The notes beneath the pieces are model-generated. The model had not been told where the DNA came from. It saw only the letters and a list, made by a program, of their open reading frames with translations, and did no database searches. The translations under genes and the position numbers were made by a program. Shown here piece after piece: positions 24,476 through 36,839 of a stretch of DNA of 64,000 nt (position 1 is its first letter; every line of letters begins with the position of its first letter). Source of the stretch: Nectonema munidae (lineage: Eukaryota > Nematomorpha > Nectonematoida > Nectonematidae); the NCBI GenBank assembly GCA_030549495.1, contig JAUIRK010000052.1, positions 661,208 to 725,207 of the forward strand. Reading direction: 5' to 3'.

Positions 24476-24566
24476 GGAGAAGGCGTGATGAATTGATGAA
24501 GCTTCTTCTCATTCATCATCGTAGATCTCGGTGTTGATGGCGGCAATTAAGGCATGTACTTTTCTC
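24476..24566 (-). promoter_or_regulatory. 5' UTR of the SBK-like gene with upstream ORFs
   Basis: A good acceptor (TTACTTCTTTTAG) ends at 24567, so the coding exon probably starts at 24566 after an upstream untranslated exon. The leader has a minimal ATG-CCT-TAA and then ATG-ATG opening a 15-codon frame whose TGA overlaps the main start (ATGA). A third-frame ATG at 24512 opens a longer frame across the main start. This layout predicts low or regulated initiation at the main ATG. The expression effect is inferred. Confidence 0.5.
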
Positions 24567-24587
24567 CTAAAAGAAGTAAGCAATTTT

Positions 24588-25142
24588 GGTACTTTCCTGT
24601 TATCGCCCCACCACCCATCGCTCTTCTACCACGATAAATATTCTTGTATTTCTTTAACCTAACCTACATTAAACTTACTATATATCATTAATCAAAACCT
24701 TTTTCATAGAAAAAAAAGCCCATAAATGGAAAATTTAAAGAAATTGATTCGAAAACTTCGAACAATTAATGATGAAGGTGTTAAAGGGGTGCCAAATGAC
24801 CGACATCAGACAGTAAATCACAGCCGCAATTTTGTGGATCCAAAACCAGAGTCCATACTCAACATATTGAGCGTGTGTGGCGTTCTGCAAAGGTAAGAAA
24901 CAAGAGGCTATGTGGAACTAATCGAGAAATGCTATCTGGATATTTAGCTGAGTTTCTTTGGCGTCCTTCATCTTCGATTATATATGGTGGTAATATGTTT
25001 GATGCGATTTTTTTTGATATGGTTGAATTTTATCCACCTACAGATTAAAAGATTTTTCACTTGTTTTTTTTAATACATTTGTGTACTTTAAATACATGTT
25101 TTATAACATTTTGGGGTGGTGGGGCGATAACAGGAAAGTACC
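24588..25142 (+). mobile_element. Merlin (IS1016/ISXO2-like) DNA transposon, deleted copy
   Basis: The ends are a perfect 29-bp inverted repeat beginning GGTACTTTCCTGTTATCGCC. The flanks are a perfect 8-bp duplication, GCAATTTT (24580-24587 and 25143-25150), as expected for Merlin. The inside encodes the C-terminal third of an ISXO2-like transposase: VNHSRNFVDP, then a one-base frame change, then HTQHIERVWRSAK and a YLAEFLWRPS...FFDMVEFYPP end with a TAA near 25046. The first part of the transposase is missing. The perfect ends and duplication argue for a young insertion. It lies about 20 bp upstream of the acceptor of the first SBK-like coding exon. Confidence 0.92.
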
Positions 25143-25150
25143 GCAATTTT

Positions 25151-26630
25151 ATCTTGTTTGTTCATAAATATTTTAAAAGATCATTCCATAATCCCCCCCC
25201 CCCCCCCTTTTCTTCTTCACTCCCTAATTTTTAAGAATGATCAGATGCGAAATAAATTTTGGATAAATTTTTTGGATTTTCCTTCGTCCTGTAGAAATTG
25301 ACAAAACTTGAAGTGATACGAAATTTCTTTACTGGTTCACTACTAAGTCACGCGTTGTTCATAGTTTGAGGAGCACTGATATTTGTGGGTGTGTTATTAT
25401 TGAATTGTGTAAAAGCTTTCATGATAAGCCCCCTGGTTCCAGAATTGGCGCGGTTGCTTGCTGTCTTGGAAACAAGCGTAAGCAAACACCAGGATCGTTC
25501 TATATATCAGGCTTACACTCCTTTTTTTCTGGAATGAAAAAAATGAGGAGAAACATTTTTAATCATGAGGGCGTAATACTGTGTATGCATCTATGACTAG
25601 TTATTTCTTTAACTAGTTAGTTTTTTTGTCTATTTGGAATGGATTATTAGCCAAAAATCACATAAAATCTTCTTTTGGAATTTTATCTTCTATTAGATCT
25701 TCATAGAAAATTTGGTTTTGCATGGATCTCGCCTTTTCTTCAGTCCTGTGCAGATTGGAAGTCTATGCTTGTCATTTTGGAATTTTTGAACACGAATGAA
25801 GGAGATATAAAAAGTAAATATCATTAAAATACTTACCCATCAAATAGGTTAATCTAAACGTTAAAGAGTACATTGAAATTCGCGTTCAGGCTCAGAATTC
25901 ATTGTTTTTGGGTAACGACCGAAGGTGGGTTCAGAGGAGCGATATGGGGATCGCCCCCCCCCGTCCTCTGTCTTCATAAGTTCCAAATTTAGATAATCCT
26001 AATGTTTTACTTTAGGGTTCAGTCAATCAAAAAAATTTTCAAGCAATTATTTATTGTTGTGATGTCAATCAAACTATACATTTTTCAACGTAGTAAAAAT
26101 GTAACTAATTAAAATTAAAAAAAATTAGAACGAATAAAAAATATTAAAATTTTTGATTGACGGAACCGTGAAGTTTAAACATTGCCATTTAATGCCAAAA
26201 GTTCAATCAAATTTAGTTTGCTTTTCTGAAAGAGAAGATCTAATCTAAATCCCAAATATGATATGGTTAAAAAAAAATTTTTTTTTATATTTTAAATATG
26301 AGATGCTTTGACATATTTGGTGTTCGATTTTTGAAGTTTTCATTTTGAGAATACAACCTGGGTTCAAAAAAAGTTGGGAATCTTCTAAGCTGCAGATATT
26401 TAACTATGAAACGGTCTTTAAAAGCAAATTATGTTATGAAATCCAACAAGGGTAAATTTGTTCTATACCAAATTTTGTTCTAGGCCAATGTAACAAAAAG
26501 GATAGCTGGAAATGTATTGATCTCGTGATTTTAAATTTCAAAATAAGGCGCAATAAAAAAATGAAAAAATGTATAATGAAAAAAAGTAGATAAAATTTAC
26601 GTTGAAAGTGGGGATATGAAGAATTCACGG
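25151..26630. other. AT-rich stretch without recognisable gene
   Basis: Only a C tract (about 25192-25208) and short chance ORFs are visible. The ORF at 25366-25596 has no recognisable domain. Confidence 0.5.
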
Positions 26631-26639
26631 ACAAGAAAA

Positions 26640-27320
26640 CATGCGCCACGCACGCCATGTGACAAAGTGGTGATGAGTGATGAATCCGCCGCTATGTTGT
26701 CAGTCAGTATACGCGAAAAAAGCGAAGACAACGATGAATAACAGTGCAAAGCGTTTTTATGTGTGAAAATCGTGGAAAAAAAGATCGCAAAAGGATTACA
26801 ATACTAACTACTATTACCGATAGCAGATTAAGTGAAGAAGGAGAATACTTGAAAGAAAACCTACATCAACACCACCACCACCACACAAGGCAAAAGATGG
26901 CGAGATTGATGATGATGATGCCGCTTGGATGATTCCGTGTCATTTCATTGGAGCGAGGGAAGACGACAGACACGACCGAGGAGGGAGAGAGAGAGAGAGA
27001 GAGAAATATGCTTGGTCTTGTGAGCTGCTTCTCTGACTAACTCACTCAAGTTCAGAGATCTGCCCGAGAAAATCGAAGAAGTGAAAGCATTTGATTAATT
27101 AGTGGTCACATGAGTTTTTCACATTCACTCCCTGTGCGGCCAAACGAGTGAGAGAGCGTGAATGAATTATGATGATGATGATGATGATGATGGATGATGA
27201 GTTTCGTGCCTTACAATGGGAGGGAGAGACATCGCGTCTCCCTCCTATTTGTCATCATCTCGTTGTTTCTCCTCCTCCTCTAATTCTAGGCGTAATTTTC
27301 CTTCAAAAATGTGTGTGTGT
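26640..27320 (-). promoter_or_regulatory. GC-richer stretch, possible promoter or first exon of the SBK-like gene
   Basis: Against the AT-rich background this region is mixed in composition and carries a GA tract near 26990-27004, a GAT tract (27170-27200) and a GT tract (27311-27322). A hairpin formed by GGAGGGAGA and TCTCCCTCC sits near 27221-27243. Such GAGA-rich clusters are common at arthropod promoters. Its position about 2-3 kb upstream of the coding start suggests an untranslated first exon or promoter. There is no direct proof, and no core motif was fixed. Confidence 0.3.
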
Positions 27321-27329
27321 GTACTGACT

Positions 27330-30300
27330 GTTGTGGATGCGTATATATTTCAGTCATGAACACAACAATAGTATTTTATATGACTGTCGAGGCAATTAAT
27401 TGATTTGTTAAATGCTGACACTTCTCCATAAAAACTTTTCATGTTTCCAAACCGATCGTCTAATTAGATCAATAATTTTGTACACACACACACACAGAGA
27501 GCGAAGTATTGATTTTGACTTGGATGATGCTGTAATTTTATCAAATTTGGAGATTAGGCAAAAGTTTGCAGGGCGGCACACTTTACAAGGTCGTAAGAAA
27601 TCTTTGATCCGATTACTTTCTTCTTATTTTTTAAAAACGCATTTAGCGTTGTAAACGAGCTCAGTATTTTAAAAAAAACGAAAATCAAACAATTTTAAAA
27701 GTTTCCTATAAAAACCTAGAAAGCATAATCGAATACGACAATAAAAATGTCAAGGAAATTTAGCAGCTCTAAATCATTGATCCAAAAATTATTGTTAAAA
27801 GGGTGTAACGGTTAATGGCAAGCCCGCATAATCCCGGGAAACAACGAAGTACTTTCTAAAATTTCAATCAATCGATAAAAATTTGTTTTAAATATAAAAG
27901 ATTTTGTTCATCAAAAAAGGAAAAAATTCAATTTTGAAAATGTTATCATTTTCTATTTTTTGAAATTCTTTTTAAATTTTATCATAATTTTCGGGTGATC
28001 CTCAAAAATCCAAGATCTTAAGGAAAACGTTAATTAGTTTAATAAAAATTAATTATAAAAAAAATAAAAAAAATCTATTTTAAATTTTGAAAATTAGTAA
28101 AAGATTTTGTGGAATTGGAAAAATTACGTCAGATAAAAGAATAAAAGATTTTTAAAAAAAGAATAAAATATTATTTTTTTTTTTTAGATGCAAAACTATA
28201 TTGATAAAAACAAATTTCCATCAATTTAATGAAAATTTTGAAGAGTACTGGTAAATTTCTCCACATTTTGAAAGATTTACGACAGATTTCGGTAGGAAGT
28301 CACATCTGGCAAAATATTTGCATGAGGGTAAAATCCTCAAGCACTCCTTTTTGGAAACCTCTTTCTATAAAAACAAAGATTGGCAGACAAGATTATGACA
28401 AAATCTTGAAAATTTTCTTTCTTCCAGAGAAGATGTAAACCTGTTGTGTGTTTTTTTTATCCAAATCGGCTAAGTGAAACCTTTTCCTCATTTTTCTAAG
28501 CATTTTAATTGGATATTAAAATTGTAATGGAGTTTTTATATTTTCATTCATAAAGTTTAAAATAAATATATTTTGTAAGAACAGCGCGTATTTAAACACA
28601 TGAAACACATTCCAAGGGACAGATGGGCAGATTAGCTAAATTACTCGATCTATAAAAAGCACTTCTGTACCAAAAATGAGAGGTATGATGTACATTTAGA
28701 ACATATGTTGGGTAACGGCCGTATTAAAATTTTTTACTCACACCAGCCGCACCTCTCTCTAATCTCATATATGTCGGTAGCGGTAACAAATTCCACACCT
28801 CCATTTCATTGATTCCAAAAAAGGGTATAAATGTTGAATAAATTTAAATAATAATAAAAGTGAATTTGATTGAGCTTTTAACTAAAAATCGTATGATCTC
28901 TTTGATTTTGTTTATTTTAATGATCCCCTACTTTTCAAAACTTTTTTTCATCTAACTTTTCTGACATGGATGAAAATTTAAATTTATATAACTTCAACTG
29001 GATGAGTCTCAATATTCAATCTCTTAGAGCCAAGTATGGTTCTCTTTTTTAGGCTTTTCTTGATATATTTTTTTTCTTCAAAATCAATGTCTACCCAAAT
29101 TAATCTGTTTACAAGAAACTTGGATCTGGTTATTGCATTCGATCTTATATGTATGATTGAAACAACATAACATGGTTCGAACATTTGGCGATTATAAATA
29201 TTTTAATTGTATAAGTTTATTTTTAATGATCAGAAAAGTACATATTTTATTCAATGTAAATGGTAGGCATAAATATTATTTTTCATGGGTTTGTTTAGCA
29301 TTAATCTCTGGATATTATCAAAAGATGTATAATTGCAAAAAAAAATTGCAATTTCACATATGGGAAAAAAATAATTTTTTTCCAAATTCTCCACTTTTTA
29401 TGCTGCAAAAAACCAAATTTGATGTCGATAGATTATCTCTAGAAAATACATTTTTATGTACCTGGGTGTTTAAGTTGATGAATATATCAATGAAACAAAG
29501 CGAATTCATATTTTATCCTCTACCAGCCTAGATAAAAATATTCTTAAATGAATTGTGATATACCTCCTTCATGTCTCTATGATTATATTTGAAAAAGACC
29601 CTTTCAAATTGCTTATTAATGCAAAATATTATCTCTTTGATACTTTTTTAATTAATCTGCTTTACTCTTTGTAAAAAAAAATTTACAAAAAAGTTTAAAA
29701 TTTAACTTTACAAGATTTTACAAAAAAAGTTTAAAATTTACAAAAAAGTTTCGAAAAAAAATATTTACAAAAAAAAATATTTTTTGCTTTTGATGAAGCA
29801 AAAAATTGGTTTGTGGTAAATTTTTCAGTCAAAATGACATCCTTAACCAGTTCCACTTTGCAACCCTGTTCTATCCAAATGAATTTATAGAGGGTTAGAG
29901 GAAAGGGTCTTATGAGTTTTGTGACAAAACGAAAAAAGTGTAACTATACGTAATTTCGCATTTTATACAAGAAAAAATGCTTTTAATAAGAGAAGGATAG
30001 GGGAAAGGGGGAAGTACCGTGAGGTGTTTTCATCTAAAAGTTCATATTTAAGGTAAGGGAAGAGGTAAAAAAACAGTGTATACCATTTTGACTACTTTCT
30101 TCTCTAAAGTCGAGCATGAGTTGCATGAACACGAGAAGGAGGGAGGGAGGGAGAGAGAGAGGAGATTCAAGTTCAGATTAATAAGTGATAAAGAAGATGC
30201 GTTATAGATGGAATTATGCATGATTTAGGAAGACAATCGATATGATAATTATTTTCGATAATGGTGATAAAATGAGGAAAGCAACAGCATGAAGTGCAAG

Positions 30301-33240
30301 AAGAAATATACGTAGTGTCTTTTTGCCGAAAGCTCTTCACAAGCTCATTTCCAGCGATCCTGGAAGAGCCTTTTTCCATTTTGCGCTCGCTATTTTCCTC
30401 ATCTAAAAAACGTCAGAGCGCTGGGAATACAAGCGTTGGTGGGATGATGAAAATTTGGTGTTTTAATTCACCCAAATCTTTGCATATTCATAATCTTCTT
30501 TAATATTAATAAAGGTAAATCTGTGCCACTACTTCTTAAGAACGAATTGTAATCGGGTGAATTTGGAGAGCTGGATATGGAATCCGTGATTATCGGCAAT
30601 CAACGCCAGATCGTGCGCAAAGCTGTTTACGTATAACTTTTCATTCTTTCGTAAATAAGAGGAATGTAGAGCGCACCAGTGTTCCAAGAAATAAAAATTG
30701 AAAATGAAAGCGGATCATTTTGAGTCTTGGAAATTCTGTTCCTCAAAGAGTTAAAAATAAGTGATTATAATTAAATTTGATGTATATAAACGAAGAAACT
30801 TTTAGATGGGAATTTTATTTTTAACTTGATATAAATTTATCTGTGTGAGATAGATTTTTTTTGGATAAGCTTTTTTGCATTTTTTTTTATTATCAATTCG
30901 CAATAAAAAAGGATATTGATATACACAAAAAAAAAGTTGAATTGATGAATCTTTGTAAGGAAAAATGTGAGTTTAAGATGCATATAAATATCTTTTTAAA
31001 GGTAAATCTTTAGTATTTTACTTTTAAACTTATTTCAAGTGTGAGTAAGCGCAATAACAGCGCGTATGTTGGTGTTGAATTATGAACAAGCTATAGCTTT
31101 AATACTGTATCGAAACCTATACCTTGTGGTATCAAATTTTTTTTAAAATTGTAGTCAATTTTTTTTGAAAAGTTTGCTCTGTGATAAATAAATAGTTAGA
31201 TATTTTTGAAGAAGTATGTTCTTTGGTAAAGTTTACACGACAATTAAAGTTCTAATAATCTCTTTGTGTGGTATGAAATTTGAAGGCTATCAAATTTCTA
31301 TATGTGCTATTGTATCGATTAAATTCTCTTTTTTGTATTATCGATGTTAGATAAGTCGAAATCAGTGTTTTTTTAGATGTATTACTATCATCAAGTACTT
31401 AATATCAATTTGAAAAATATATTCACGGAAATTGAAACTTTTTCTTTTAGCTTCCGACAACTCAAAAAATGTGGATTATAACTTGCACATTCAAAACTAC
31501 GAACAAAGGAAGTTCTCGTTGTTTTATCCAAATTGCAGGACGCATGAAAAAATGGCTTCACTTTCTCAAAATGTATATTTTTCAAAATGACATGGCATCG
31601 CAGCCAATCATTATTATCTAGCAAAATTTACGCCCACAACTTTCACATAAGTCTTTTTTTTATTTTCATCTGTCATTTCCTTTAAATAACAATAGAATAT
31701 CGAAACCATCTTTATTAAAATACAAATGATCTCTTAACTATACAACTCTTTTTAATTGACACTGAGGGTATCGTTTTTAAAATAAGTGTTTGTAAAAATT
31801 GAATTAAAAAACTTCTCATGAAAAATTATGAATTTATTTGTCATTCTACGGAATGTTATGCGTGATAAATATCAACTGAATTCTCCTAGCTTGTACAAGT
31901 TTTGTATTTTATTCCTCCATTTGTTTTATGAATTTTATTTCTTATTTCATGGTCTTTTAGCTTATATAATATACAATACATATGTTTTTTTATCATATTC
32001 CATTAATTGTTTTTACTTTTGTCTATATTCATAATTTTTTAACGAAATATTTATTTATTATAAATACAAATTTTCTCTTCATGTTTTTTGTCATGCTTTT
32101 TGATACTTTTCTTTATCCTTCTGTGTTCATGATTATTTCTTTTGTGGCGTACACTTTTATAAATGTGTATGGGTTTTATTCATATCAGCGGCCTTAAAGT
32201 CCTTTTTGAATATTTCCCTTTAAAAAAAAAAAAAAAAACTTTCTATATTGAAAATAAGAAAATATATTGTCTATATTCTATTTAAATTTGTAAACATTTA
32301 GTCTTACTGATGTCACGAACTGTTCTTTTTTCTTTATAATTGTATGAATAAATCTTTCCTTCTTTTAAAAAATTGTTAATATAATAATAAAAATTTTTTT
32401 TATTGTAAATTGTATTAATATGTGCATTTTTTTTCAATAAATTCTTCTTCTTCTAATATGATACTTCCATTTTTTGTAATATATTTTTATATCAGTTTAT
32501 AAATGTAGATTCTTCAAAAATTATTTTACTGAGATATTTTACTGTTCAACACTCTGTCAAATTGTGATTGAGCAGAGATTTTTTTTCTTCATTTTTCAAA
32601 TCTCGTTTTCTGAGATTTCAAGGATTTTTAAGTTTCTTGATTTTCAAGAGAATACACAAGAGTGTCGAGAGATTTTTTGTTTCTACACATTTATTCCTTC
32701 AAAAGCAAAGAATCTGTGAAAATTTTTAACATGATTGAAACTCCTGATGTATTAGAATTTTTGCATATATTTTTAAATGCTTCCAGTGTTTATAATATAA
32801 ACCATAAAATTAAATTAAATTTTTAATTTTTTTTTTTATTTCCAATGTTTTATATGAATAAATGTGTTTAAAACTTTTTCTATAATAATTTTCATAATTT
32901 CAAATATTTGCTAAATAAAAATATAAAAAATCTGGAAAGAAATTTGCAATTTTTCAAACTTGAAAGTTTTTTCTTTGCAATAAAATTTAAAAGAAATTGA
33001 AATCTAAATTCTTCAGTTTTTCCGTTTTAATATTTTCTCATTTTAACTAGTGTGACTTTTTCACACAATCCTCCACAATATGCAATAATTATCTTTTTAC
33101 CTTTTTCAAATCGTCTTTATCTTGAACACTTAAAGATATAACTAACTTATCTATTTAAATATAAATTTCAATTATCATCATTAGTATTTGAGAGTAAATT
33201 AATTAATGAAATATTAATTTACTATTTTTATAATTATATA
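27330..33240. other. Gene-poor AT-rich stretch
   Basis: I see a CA tract near 27482-27497, a GGGA/GA tract near 30138-30163, an A tract near 32223-32238 and the half foldback at 31139-31400. Several open frames (such as 29157-29531 and 31828-32197) have biased, low-complexity or hydrophobic products and look accidental. Confidence 0.5.
31139..31400. repeat. Half copy of the foldback element seen at 46.6 kb
   Basis: The phrases GCTCTGTGATAAATAAATAG, TTCTAATAATCTCTTTGTGT and GATGTTAGATAAGTCGAAAT match the left arm of 46605-47045 in order. The inverted right arm is missing here. Confidence 0.65.
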
Positions 33241-33244
33241 ATTA

Positions 33245-33582
33245 CAGTAGACCCTCGTTAACTCGGACCTCAATAACTCGGATATCGAATAAGTTGGACC
33301 TTGACCGAGAATACAAATATTTGCCCTCATAGGCTTACACGGGGTCATTTTCTTGGACTTTTTTAATTTTGCTTCAGCCATTTTATTTTTTTTTACTCCA
33401 TAGGTAATTCATGGTCATTATAAATTTTGACGTTATTCCAAAGTTTATTGTGGCTATAAACTCGTCCAATTTGAAATATTTTTTTCTACCATATATATAT
33501 AGTAGACCACTGTTATGTCGGACAATCGGCATAGTCGGACACCCATCTCCCCCATCTAGTCCGACTTAACGAGGGTCTACTG
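33245..33582. mobile_element. Tigger/pogo MITE, 338 bp
   Basis: The ends CAGTAGACCCTCGTTAACTC and the inverted GAGTTAACG-like CAGTAGACCCTCGTTAAGTC are flanked by TA on both sides (33243-33244 and 33583-33584). This is the end structure and TA target of Tigger elements. A second similar end (AGTAGACCACTGTTATGTCG) lies inside near 33502, so two related elements may be nested or the 3' end duplicated. There is no coding sequence. Confidence 0.85.
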
Positions 33583-33589
33583 TACTACC

Positions 33590-34455
33590 TAAAAATGAGA
33601 AATATATCAAATGTTTCAAATAGTATTTTAAAAAATCTAAATCAGGTTATCATTTTACTTTTTCTCTCTTTTGCTAGATATTAAATCGCCTGATACTATT
33701 ACGCCTAAAAATATTTTAAATTATTATACAAAATTATAGTATATTAATTAAAAAAAAAGTGTATATAAAATCCTTTATTCAATAAAAACTATAAAAAAAA
33801 ATTTCAACTTTTTTAAAAGTTTTTTTTTTAATTTTTGCTTTTTTATTCAAATACAGAGATGTTTCGGATATGAAATTATGAATTTGTTATTTTAGTGGAT
33901 GTGGAGGCGGATATCATAATTGCAATTCTAAACAAACACTAATTTTATACTTCTCAAGAAATTAGAGAGAAGATGTCAATGCACATGTCTTATCATAAAG
34001 ACGTAAACTTATCATAAAAATTTTGGATAAAGTAACAATTCCGAAAAATTCTAAAAAAAACTTTTCGCTATATAGAAAAAAGAAAAATGTTTGGAAATTG
34101 TAGATGTGGAAGTGGATGTTATTGCTGATGTTGAAACTTAAATGATCCGCGTATCAGGATATTGAGAGGATGTAAATAAAAAATTGCGGATCCGAAAAAT
34201 CTCAATTCAAATAATAAAAACCCAAAGAGAGGTGAAGCTTGCGTCAATAAAAGATTTAAATTTTATGCTCAGTGATTCTTAATCTGAATTTCAAATTAAA
34301 AACTTTTTTATCTAAAGATCTTTCTGTTTTTCTGTGTGATACGACATAAAATAGTCCAAATTTTTGAGGAAGCAGAAAGAGGGTGGCAATCGTTCTACAA
34401 TATTATTATTAATTTTACCTTATCCAGTAAAAGTAACTTTTAGTATTAATTGATA
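33590..34455. other. AT-rich stretch
   Basis: No gene or recognisable element seen. Confidence 0.5.
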
Positions 34456-34459
34456 TATA

Positions 34460-34704
34460 GAAGAAGAAGAAGAAGAAGAAGAAGAAGAAGAAGAAGAAGA
34501 AGAAGAAGAAGAAGAAGAAGAAGAAGAAGAAGAAGAAGAAGAAGAAGAAGAAGAAGAAGAAGAAGAAGAAGAAGAAGAAGAAGAAGAAGAAGAAGAAGAA
34601 GAAGAAGAAGAAGAAGAAGAAGAAGAAGAAGAAGAAGAAGAAGAAGAAGAAGAAGAAGAAGAAGAAGAAGAAGAAGAAGAAGAAGAAGAAGAAGAAGAAG
34701 AAGA
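34460..34704. repeat. Perfect (GAA)n tract, about 81 units
   Basis: There are 245 bases of uninterrupted GAA repeat with no imperfection. The open frames across it (poly-Arg on plus, poly-Ser on minus) are products of the repeat and not genes. Confidence 0.98.
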
Positions 34705-34709
34705 TTTAT

Positions 34710-36230
34710 TAATTATGTGAGGAGTAGTAATATGTGGTGACTCTATATACTTTATGTAGTTTGATTTGACTCTTTTTAAGTTGACAAAATTTGCCATTTT
34801 ATTTTTGAAATGTTTTTCTAATATTTTATGATATTATCTTTCACAAGACTCCAAATCTGCAGTAATCTCTTCAATACATCCTTTTTTATTTTCCACTTAA
34901 AAATTATCCAGTCATATACACTATTTTACTTTGTTATCTCGCTCTATTAAAATTGTTTTTTTACTGTTTTACAAATATCAATCACATCTCTTTTTCTCAT
35001 TTTTCCAAATCCTTCTTAAATTTTCCAATAAATCTTTAATAATATTCCTTTTCTTACTTTTCTACAACTCTCTATCATCTTCAAAGAGTTATTTATAAAA
35101 AATATCTAAAAAAAAATTTTTTTTAAATATAAAAGTTACTTTTCCAAAAATAATTTTCCCTTTAAAATAAGAACTTTTTATAAATATAATAAAAAATGTT
35201 CTATAATAAAATTCTTCTTATTATATAATATAAGTTTTATTAGAAAAATATCAATATAAAAAAAAATGTAGTTTTTGAACTTATAAATTGTTTACGATAT
35301 AACAATTCTATAATTATATTCTGCGTAAGCATTGCCTTTGAATCATTGAAATCACTTGTGATAAATAATTGATACATTTAGTTCTTTTTATCTAAAGTAT
35401 CTTGCACAATAACTAACTTTTTGTTTGACACCACAAAGTCCGAAACTTGTTTATAAGTAAAGATTAAAAAAAAAGTATGCCTAAAAAAGAGACTAAGAAA
35501 TTTGTCATGCTTAAATTGGCATCCTAAAATTTTTTGCATTAATATTTTATATCCGTTAAAAAAGACAGTTTCTATTTTAGTTCACAAGCGTGCATTTCAT
35601 TAGCTTTAAATAAATGAAGTTTATCATGTTTTTGATTGGGAAGTCACATGTAGAAAGTTTCATTTTTCTTCCGACATGTATATATTTTAAAAGAAGTAAT
35701 GTAATGGTCTGGATGAGTCTGGATGAGTTGAACTCTTTAGAAACACCATAGGATGTAGAGGATATCCAGATTTTAGATTTAAAAATCTAAAAATAGATAA
35801 AAAAAAATTAAAAAAAATGCACATACTTTTGAACCGATGTATGAATATCTATAAGTCTGCTAATGTTAATGAAAAGTTCAACCAATGTTTGCATCTTTAA
35901 CATAAATAAGCTATAAGGTGCATAGTTTTTCGTTATTCCTAATATATAAACAAAGATCAAGGCATATATCTTGCTATATTTTCCTAAAACTTAAATTATT
36001 ACCTTTATCGAAATTTATCATTTGCTTCCCTTTTCAATTTGACTCATTCCTTTATTAAATCGCATATTTCATTTCAACACTTTCTATAGCTTTGAATCTT
36101 TGGAGGAAGAGAGAAGATTTATTAATAAATAATATGTCATTTAAATTAATAATACAATTAAAAAAAATAGTATGAAAAAAAAATAAAAAATAAGATTTAA
36201 CAGTGGAATAACTACTGCACAAAAAGTCAG
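34710..36230. other. AT-rich stretch
   Basis: No gene or recognisable element seen. Confidence 0.5.
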
Positions 36231-36499
36231 AAATGACCGCTATATGCCAGGTATACTAAAATTATGCACAAAAATGCAACAGTCATAAAGTCTAAAATAA
36301 AGTATTGAGAACTTAACAACGGGTATACTAAAAATTGAAATTTTATATATTACACATTGTAGATATTTACAACTAATGAATTCAGTTATTACATGAGTAT
36401 AACAATTTTTAATGGAACACAAAACATCATAATTTGATAAAAGTAAAGTATGCATAAAATTTTTAAAACATTTGCTGCTAGAAAACTCAAAAGTAAAAA

Positions 36500-36830
36500 A
36501 AGTCAAATTTAAATGATAAAATTGAGAGATTTTATATGCAATCGCCTGTTGTGAATTAGAGAGCTAGGAAACTGGCACAACCATATTTCCTGCAAATCTT
36601 GGAGAGCTTCTTGTTTTTCATGGTTATATGCAATTGTCTTTGCAAAAATATCCGCCAAGCTTTGACAAATATATTTCAATGTAAGAAATGCTAATTTCAT
36701 ATTATATATGTCAAACACGTTTAGTGAAGCAATTTGATGAAAAAGAGGGGGTGTATGAGAAAGGAATCTTTTGTTAAATATCATTCTGAGTCTTTTTTTC
36801 TGAAGAAGGAGTAACTGCATAATCGATGAA
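36500..36830 (-). mobile_element. LINE tail fragment (CR1/Jockey-type reverse transcriptase C-terminus)
   Basis: The minus-strand frame 36509-36820 reads QLLLLQKKRLRMIFNKRF, then SHTPPLFHQ, then LNVFDIYNMKLAFLTLKYI. This is the well-known post-RT region of CR1/Jockey-group non-LTR elements (LQKKAIRII...HTxPLFKxLxxLxxFDLY). Only about 100 codons survive, and no poly(A) end was fixed. Confidence 0.7.
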
Positions 36831-36839
36831 TGACCCTAA

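Noticed and set aside
24191-24512. Open frames on both strands over SBK-like exon 1
   Set aside because: They are other-frame shadows of the real exon, which is identified by kinase motifs and splice phases. The minus-strand one is kept only as a possible upstream frame.
29157-29531. A 124-codon open frame
   Set aside because: The product is low in complexity, codon use equals the AT-rich background, and no domain is visible.
31828-32197. Overlapping hydrophobic open frames
   Set aside because: They are T-rich sequence giving Phe/Leu/Tyr-rich products with no start context or homology; typical of AT-rich noise.
34420-34797. Long poly-Ser and poly-Arg open frames
   Set aside because: They are translations of the pure GAA repeat in both directions.
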